64,000 bases of DNA, from the NCBI GenBank assembly GCA_963827605.1, contig CAWHBK010000002.1:1402348-1466347 (forward strand), written 5' to 3'. The DNA comes from DSYU01 sp963827605. GTDB taxonomy: Bacteria > Chloroflexota > Anaerolineae > Anaerolineales > Anaerolineaceae. Below are positions 58,406 through 64,000 of this stretch, piece by piece. Under the pieces are notes generated by a model. The model did no database searches, had not been told where the DNA came from, and saw only the letters and a program-made list of their open reading frames with translations. A program made the position numbers and the translations under genes. The stretch's first letter is position 1. Every line of letters starts with the position of its first letter.

Positions 58406-59437
58406 TTATCTTTCACGACCACCCCGATTAGCTTCCCCAGGACCATATTTTCCATACAACACCCGTTTAGCTATGGAATTTTTACGCACATGCCACAGAA
58501 CCTCATGAAGGAAATTTGCGGCAGTGGAATCATAGAACAAACGGTTAATTGCGATATTCTTAAAAGCTGCCAGGTTAATATAATTAAGAAGAGAACGCTT
58601 AAGGCGAAATTGCCTCTTTCTATGTTCTTTTGGAGAAAGATTACATTCGACCTGGTTTAGCGAGTCAGGGAACATTCCTTCGCTTTTAGCAAGACGATGA
58701 TGAGTGATGCTCATTGGGTCAATTCCCATTACTTCACAACAAGCTAAACTTGTTGCTCCAACATCATCTCCCATCAAGACCAAATTCATCGGAACAGGTT
58801 CACCTATCATTGGGCCCGTATAATCAAGAAAGAATGTACCATCAAAAATGCATAATTTTGGTTTTAACAGTTTATTGATCGCCAGAATTGCTTTATCAAA
58901 GCGAGGATGTTGGGTAACACGATTTTTATCTCCTAGGCACCCCCATTGATTCTTGAACCCTAAACTAGCTCCTGTCATTGAGTGAATTTTGGGAACTGGC
59001 AGCGTAATAAACACATCCACCTCATGGAGCAATAAAGTCGGTAGTTCTACGCTCACTTCTTCACCACCAATCAATGCATTTGCTAGTTCATGTTTTCCTT
59101 TACTTAAATTAACCACCTGGATGCCATATTCGTCTCTTAAGTCGTATAAACCATGTGATAAAAAAGCTTCCTCAGCTTGAAAGCAAGCCTGTCCTCCTTC
59201 TGATTCACCAATAATTATATTTGGAGTAAGGGGCAATAAACTTTCGATCAAAGCCCGTAGAAATGACGGGGTAACTGTTACACCTGGTATTGGCCTCTTC
59301 CACGTTAAATTTGGCTTGATAAATACACGCGCGTTGGGATAGACTATTTGTCTAGCTCCAAGCCATTCTAATCCCTGTGCGAGAGTCGTGGATAATTCTG
59401 AATTTGAATTAAAGTTCTTGATGAAGACTCGTTTCAT
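58406..59437 (-). CDS. DUF362 domain protein
   Basis: 343 residues. RVFIKPNLTWKRPIPGVTVT and ITLPVPKIHSMTGASLGFKN with NQWG are typical of DUF362. No ferredoxin cysteines are visible. The family is uncharacterised and often found in polysaccharide clusters. From this gene rightward base composition is clearly AT-richer, marking the edge of a probable acquired block. Confidence 0.85.
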   Translation of the reverse strand: MKRVFIKNFNSNSELSTTLAQGLEWLGARQIVYPNARVFIKPNLTWKRPIPGVTVTPSFLRALIESLLPLTPNIIIGESEGGQACFQAEEAFLSHGLYDLRDEYGIQVVNLSKGKHELANALIGGEEVSVELPTLLLHEVDVFITLPVPKIHSMTGASLGFKNQWGCLGDKNRVTQHPRFDKAILAINKLLKPKLCIFDGTFFLDYTGPMIGEPVPMNLVLMGDDVGATSLACCEVMGIDPMSITHHRLAKSEGMFPDSLNQVECNLSPKEHRKRQFRLKRSLLNYINLAAFKNIAINRLFYDSTAANFLHEVLWHVRKNSIAKRVLYGKYGPGEANRGGRER

Positions 59438-59494
59438 ATTATTTACGAATGCTCCTTTAGAATTAATAAATCGATATAACTAGTTCGTCCTACC

Positions 59495-60638
59495 TTAGCG
59501 ATAATTAGTCTCCGCTAGTAGGGTAAGCTCATAAGCCAGTTTTTCTCCAAAATGTTCTGCAGTAAATTGCTCGTTAAATTTCTTGATGTTGTTTGTTTGT
59601 ATTTTAAGGAGCATGTCCCTGTTGTTTAATAGATGCATAATCTTTAAAGCCAAATCTCGAGAATTATTGGTTTCACAGAGCAGACCATTTACACCGTCCT
59701 CCACAGCAGAAGAAATAGCTGCATGATCGGTTGCGATAATCGCGCAACCATAACTCATAGCTTCGAGGATGGATAGTGGCAGTCCTTCAAATTCAAAATA
59801 AGTCGGAAGAACAAATAAATCACTATTTTGAAGGCACAGCCTTCTTTCTTCACCTGTCACTACACCAAGGAACTTAACAAACTTTCCAATTCCCTTGGTT
59901 TCGATGTATTTCATTAAAGAGTTTGTGTTTCTCCGAGTTCCGATGCACCAGCAAAACAAAAAAAATTTCGGGATGCTTTTCGGTAATAAGAGGTATAGCA
60001 GCTACCAAATCATCGACTCCTTTTGACTTTATAAAGTGACTGTAATAGATTATATGAATCGGTTCAGTATCCTTATATAGTCTACGGGGCGAATTGGTCG
60101 CATCTGTAAAAATCCCATATGGAACAACGCGCGCTTTTTCGATAGGCATTAATCTCGCAGGGAAGTATCGTTTATACATGGCTAGACTTGGTGTAGTAAA
60201 AGCGTAGTACAAACCTACACCTCGGCGAATAAATAATTTCATCAGCCAGCCTGATCGGCTAATGGATCAGCTAAGCCAATTCCTACAATACAGCCAACCA
60301 CTTTCTTTCCAAGAGACGGCATACAGCAACCAGTAATATATCCTTTATACATGCTGCTTTATTGAACTGAATTGCTGAATAAACCAAGTCAACCCGATTT
60401 GTAATGAGGAGAACAAATAAACGGATTATGTATCCCATCAACTCGCAAAATTTTTTTAAATGAGAACCGACCGTAGCCAGAAATTGAGTTTGAAAACTTT
60501 AAGTCGAGAAAGATTACATCGAATTTATATGCTACTTCTGTTTTAAGCAAAGTATCAAAATATATGGTTGCCCCCCCTATTGGCGGAGGCACGCTTCCAA
60601 GTATTAAGCAGCCTTTTCTTGGTTTTATTTTTCAACAT
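59495..60638 (-). CDS. Glycosyltransferase family 4, frameshifted
   Basis: N-terminal acceptor domain CLILGSVPPPIGGATIYFDT; C-terminal donor domain IIYYSHFIKSKGVDDLVAAI, FLGVVTGEERRLCLQNSDLF and FEGLPLSILEAMSYGCAIIA (GT4 nucleotide-sugar site). Frame breaks near 60620, two or more between 60395 and 60240, and near 59930. ATG 60638 with AAGGA upstream overlaps the end of the epimerase gene. Full length ~380 residues. Confidence 0.75.
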
Positions 60639-61673
60639 ATTTATCCTTATACTTTAAGTAATATTGGTAAGTATTAAATATGCCTTCATTTAGGGAGAAC
60701 TTTGGTTCCCATCCAATAGTATCTTCTTAATTTGGAAGTATTCGATGATCACCGGACCTGTCTCTACTCGCTCATAATCCTTTGGCCATGGAATATACTC
60801 AATTGACCCACTACCAACCGTCTCAATAACCGTTTCAACCATATTGCAAAACTCTGTATTTTCACGTGATCCAATAAGATAAAGTTGCCCATCTGTATCA
60901 AAAGTAGCTCCACACCTTAAGAATGCTTCTACGATATCATCGACATATATGTAGTTTCTTATCTGTCTTCCATCACCAAAGATAGGTATGGGTTTTCCCT
61001 CCATCGCAAGTCTGATAAACCAACCAATTAAGCTATATTTATTATGCTTGATTTGTTGGCGGGGGCCATATGGATTAGTAATTCTTAACACTGTTGTGCG
61101 AATACCGTGTTCTTTGTAGTAAATATGGTGATAATGCTCTGCAGCGAGCTTATGGACAGCGTACATAGATAAAGGGTTGGTTGGATGGTTTTCAGAAATT
61201 AACGGCGTCTTTAGTTTCACCAAGCACGAGACGCGAACTTGCGAAAAGAACTTTGGCAGTCGAGTTAAAATTGTCTGCAAGCTTCAAGAATACGGAGAGT
61301 CGCCATTTGATTTACCTCTAAATCTTCAAATGGCATTTTCCCACTATCAATATAACTTACTTGAGCAGCAAAATGATAGATAATGTCAGCGGATTTCGAC
61401 GCATTTTTGTATTGCCTTCTCATTTCGTACATCATCGATAACAACACACATATTCTCGCAAAATTCCTGGGCAAGATTAAACTTATTACCACCATAGAGA
61501 GGATTAAGCGAGTCTAGAATTGTAACTTGTGCCCCTAATGCCCCAAGTCTATTTGCCAAGCTACTTCCTAAGAAAGCTAGTCCACCAGTGACTAGAACGC
61601 GCTTTTTAGAAAAATGATTCCCTAAGGAATAATTAGAAAATGAAGCAAGATTTTTATTAGTCATTATTATCAC
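60625..61673 (-). CDS. NAD-dependent sugar epimerase/dehydratase, frameshifted
   Basis: Extended SDR: RVLVTGGLAFLGSSLANRL (nucleotide loop), IIYHFAAQVSYIDS, active-site SMYAVHKLAAEHY (Tyr-x3-Lys), RITNPYGPRQQ and YIYVDDIVEAFLRCG. Frames shift near 61400, 61275 and 60715; the C-terminus GWEPKFSLNEGIFNTYQYYL then ends at 60625, overlapping the GT4 start by 14 bases. Likely UDP-sugar 4-epimerase or similar. Confidence 0.78.
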
Positions 61674-61906
61674 CTTTCTGACATTATGGTTCTGAATAAG
61701 TAATTTAAGAAAATCGAAAACTCGAACTTGGTTTCAAGCTCAAGCAAGGCATTGTACCGCTAACGCGATATTGCGAAACACTTTATCAATTAGTCGAAGC
61801 AATCCCGCCGTATAGCTACTCACGATGATAAACGAGCGGAAAGTTATACAGCATTGTTTACGATCGCTATAATTTGTTTTGATTATAAAAGAGCTTGGAG
61901 CAGACG

Positions 61907-62616
61907 TTACGGTTGACGAAAAGCAACAATGAAGTATCCTAGAGTATATTCCATAGAATGCGTAGAAACTCGATCAATAGAATATCCAACAATCTGGAAA
62001 AAAGCACAAAGTGGCAAAATGATAGCACTGGGAATCATTCTATAATGACGGTGACCGTGCTGATCATGAGGATTTGCCATTTCATATAATGATTGAGGAA
62101 TAAATGAACCGAATACCACGACCACCAATATCCTCTAGGCTTGATATACTTTATCAAAAATCCTTTTTGCTCCAGAAGTGCCTTTAAACCATATGGAGTG
62201 AAGCGATAAAAATCACGAGGCTCTTCATGAATTGGTTCCAGGAAAGGAACTGAAAGAATGAATGCACCTCCACTCTTCAAAACCCTTGAAACCTCATCTA
62301 AGAATTTATTAGGGTCAGGTAGGTGCTCCATCAATTCAAAAGCTAGGACTGTATTGACAGAATTACTTTTCAATGGAAGATGCATTGCATCACAAGTGAC
62401 ATCCTGGCGAGCCTTACTTGGGGGATGCAGGTAAATCCAATCCAATATAGGCGGTTGAATTTTCTGCGAAAACCGATTCAAAGGGACGCAGGCCGCAGCC
62501 AATATCGATAATTATTCCCTTAGCATCATCCTTGGCTTCTAAGACAACTAACGCATATATTTATGACCCAGATATCGGGGAAAGAACCAGGTTTTAGCTA
62601 AAAAATTTTTTATCAT
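61907..62616 (-). CDS. Class I SAM-dependent methyltransferase, frameshifted
   Basis: MIKNFLAKTWFFPRYLGHKY, then after a shift near 62550 the SAM-binding motif I IIIDIGCGLRPFESVFAENS; then DVTCDAMHLPLKSNSVNTVL, LEHLP-like MEHLPDPNKFLDEV, and RDFYRFTPYGLKALLEQKG. Methyltransferase type 11. Further shifts near 62465 and 62100. Probably methylates a sugar or lipid head in the polysaccharide pathway. Confidence 0.72.
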
Positions 62617-62689
62617 AGTAACTATAATCCGAAATTAAGTTCTGAGCTGAACATTTACTTTGATCAGTTCCCTGTTAACGATTTGTAGC

Positions 62690-63629
62690 GTTATCACCCG
62701 TTTTCAATAAATTCCAGTGTACTTGGGTTGTAAGCATTTGAAGCCATGGCTTAAATTTTGGGTAAAGGTGAACAATGGGAAACAACAAACTAATAAGTCC
62801 TTACTGATCCTGTAAAACAAAAGTAGCCGACAAACCATTGCTGACGGTTAATCCGTAACTGTCCTTGAAGAATTCATACCTTGCTGTTGCATTCGTAGGT
62901 CATGGACTTTTTAATTTTTTTTGAGATTTCATTGATTTATCGATCATCTCTTAACTTCAGCAAGGTAATGTACTTCCATCCTCTTCTTTTATCCTGTAAC
63001 ACAAATCAACATCTTCAAGGAACATGAATACACTTTCATCCGTTATCCCATCCATTTCTTTCAGAATTGACAGTCTGCTTATCATGAAAGCGCCAGCTAG
63101 ACATGGACATTCCGAGATCGATTCATGATCCCAATACCCCATTATCTCTTCTCCAAACGATGGAGCTTTTCGGAAACAACAATGCAGGTAAAAGACCTCC
63201 CATGGAGTTGAACGTAGAAGACGGGGAAGTTCCTGGCGCATTCGATTGAATACTTCCGTCCGGGTAAAAAATTTTGCAGCCTAGCAACCCAATCCCTTTT
63301 GGGCTGCAATAATTTGACGCAACTATATAATGTGTCAGGCATAAGAACGGTATCAGGATTTCGTATAAAACAAACTCGCTTTTTTCGAACCAATTAGTCA
63401 GCCTGGTTGTTTGCTTTCGGGAATCCTGTCATTTGTAGAATTAGAAATAACTTTTACATCGGGAAAAGCACCTGGTGTATTTTCAAACGGACCCATCGAT
63501 GGAAGCGTTGTCTACAGAATCACTTCCATTTCCTCAGGAAATGAAGATGCAAATATTGATTCAAAACACTCACGCAAATCTTCCGAGACGTTCCAGTTCA
63601 CAATAATCGATTGATAGTGTTGTTGTCAC
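62690..63629 (-). pseudogene. Glycosyltransferase family 2 (rhamnosyltransferase-like), heavily frameshifted
   Basis: Fragments in order on the minus strand: IIVNWNVSEDLRECFESIFA, VDNASIDGSV (GT-A nucleotide region), FIRNPDTVLMPDTL, CLAGAFMISRLSILKEMDGI and FMFLEDVDLCYRIKEEDG. Five or more frame changes. The likely GTG start at 63627-63629 follows AGGATAAAAATT. The 3' limit is uncertain; coding-like sequence continues toward 62650. Confidence 0.65.
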
Positions 63630-63789
63630 AATTTTTATCCTGAATCTTTTATTATAAGAATAGCGCAATAATTTGCCCCAATTCTTAGATATATATATTT
63701 TTGTAATGAAATGGGCCTTATACGGTTTACTTTCGCTAATTGATAACGGATTACACATAGAAAATCATCCTTATTCTTGAAATTGCGTG

Positions 63790-64000
63790 TCACATAACCC
63801 AGCCCAGTCCACCTACAACTATTACAAATAAATAACCACATAGTGCAGTCGTAGCGTTGACTGAAATCACTACTGTAAAGAAATAAGCGGCAAGTGTCAA
63901 CGTCATAATTCCTGCGTTTTGAAGTCCTTGATTTTTATTTCGATAGGCTTTCAAGGCCAGCACGAAGACACCATAAATAAAAACCAAGTAAGGGACGCCG
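63790..64000 (-). CDS. C-terminal part of a polytopic membrane protein (possible O-antigen polymerase or ligase), cut by the window edge
   Basis: Two or three hydrophobic helices (VFIYGVFVLALKAY, IMTLTLAAYFFTVVISVNA, GYLFVIVVGGLGWVM) at the end of a longer protein that begins beyond 64000. Position in a polysaccharide locus suggests a Wzy- or WaaL-type protein, but the sequence in view is too short to prove it. Confidence 0.45.
   Translation of the reverse strand, partial: GVPYLVFIYGVFVLALKAYRNKNQGLQNAGIMTLTLAAYFFTVVISVNATTALCGYLFVIVVGGLGWVM

Overview
The window looks like a chromosomal segment from a Chloroflexota bacterium, probably of the Anaerolineae. This is an inference from content, not from a marker gene: several MalT-type LuxR (LAL) ATPase regulators, a F420-type nitroreductase, many DUF4386/DUF6326-like small membrane proteins, a cupin-type phosphoglucose isomerase, and high GC with a low-GC polysaccharide locus at the right end. 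I see no rRNA, CRISPR array, integrase or transposase.

Layout. (1) 51-5418: a large secreted repeat protein and a CPBP membrane protease. (2) 5474-24639: three related modules. Each has a LAL regulator, an ~85-residue uncharacterised small protein and small membrane proteins; the first two also carry quinone-reductase-like dehydrogenases. All three regulators have a -10 hexamer placed so that transcription would begin at the start codon. The small-protein genes in modules 1 and 2 share one palindromic promoter element; module 3 uses a different one, and its regulator also has a divergent HTH. (3) 24775-37249: an accessory region of small enzymes (nitroreductase, DinB-SCP2 fusion, flavodoxin, cupin, RibD-like reductase, DUF1801, YdeI, DUF1214/1254 pair) around an XRE/NB-ARC/TPR regulator. 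Two divergent intergenic regions there share a GTAACA-N6-TGTTAC element. It ends with a formate/nitrite channel. (4) 37444-43389: carbonic anhydrase, an atypical response regulator, a glutamate dehydrogenase homologue lacking the catalytic lysine, a PEP-synthase-type ATP-grasp protein, and a normal glutamate dehydrogenase. (5) 43443-53584: cyclophilin, copper-handling pair, sugar transporter, lysoplasmalogenase, hydroxyacid dehydrogenase, phosphoglucose isomerase, release factor 3, two tRNA-Ser genes, M42 peptidase, Rrf2 regulator. (6) 53942-64000: cell-surface polysaccharide genes (LytR-CpsA-Psr, acyltransferase, lipid-linked sugar transferase, WecG, DUF362, GT4, epimerase, methyltransferase, GT2, polymerase-like membrane protein), clearly AT-richer after about 58400.

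A major caveat: more than twenty genes are broken by single-base frameshifts although their protein sequence continues with family-typical residues in the next frame. Where the missing or extra base can be pinned down it is usually one inserted base. Either this assembly carries uncorrected indels or the region is decaying. I give the full span of each such gene and the approximate break points.
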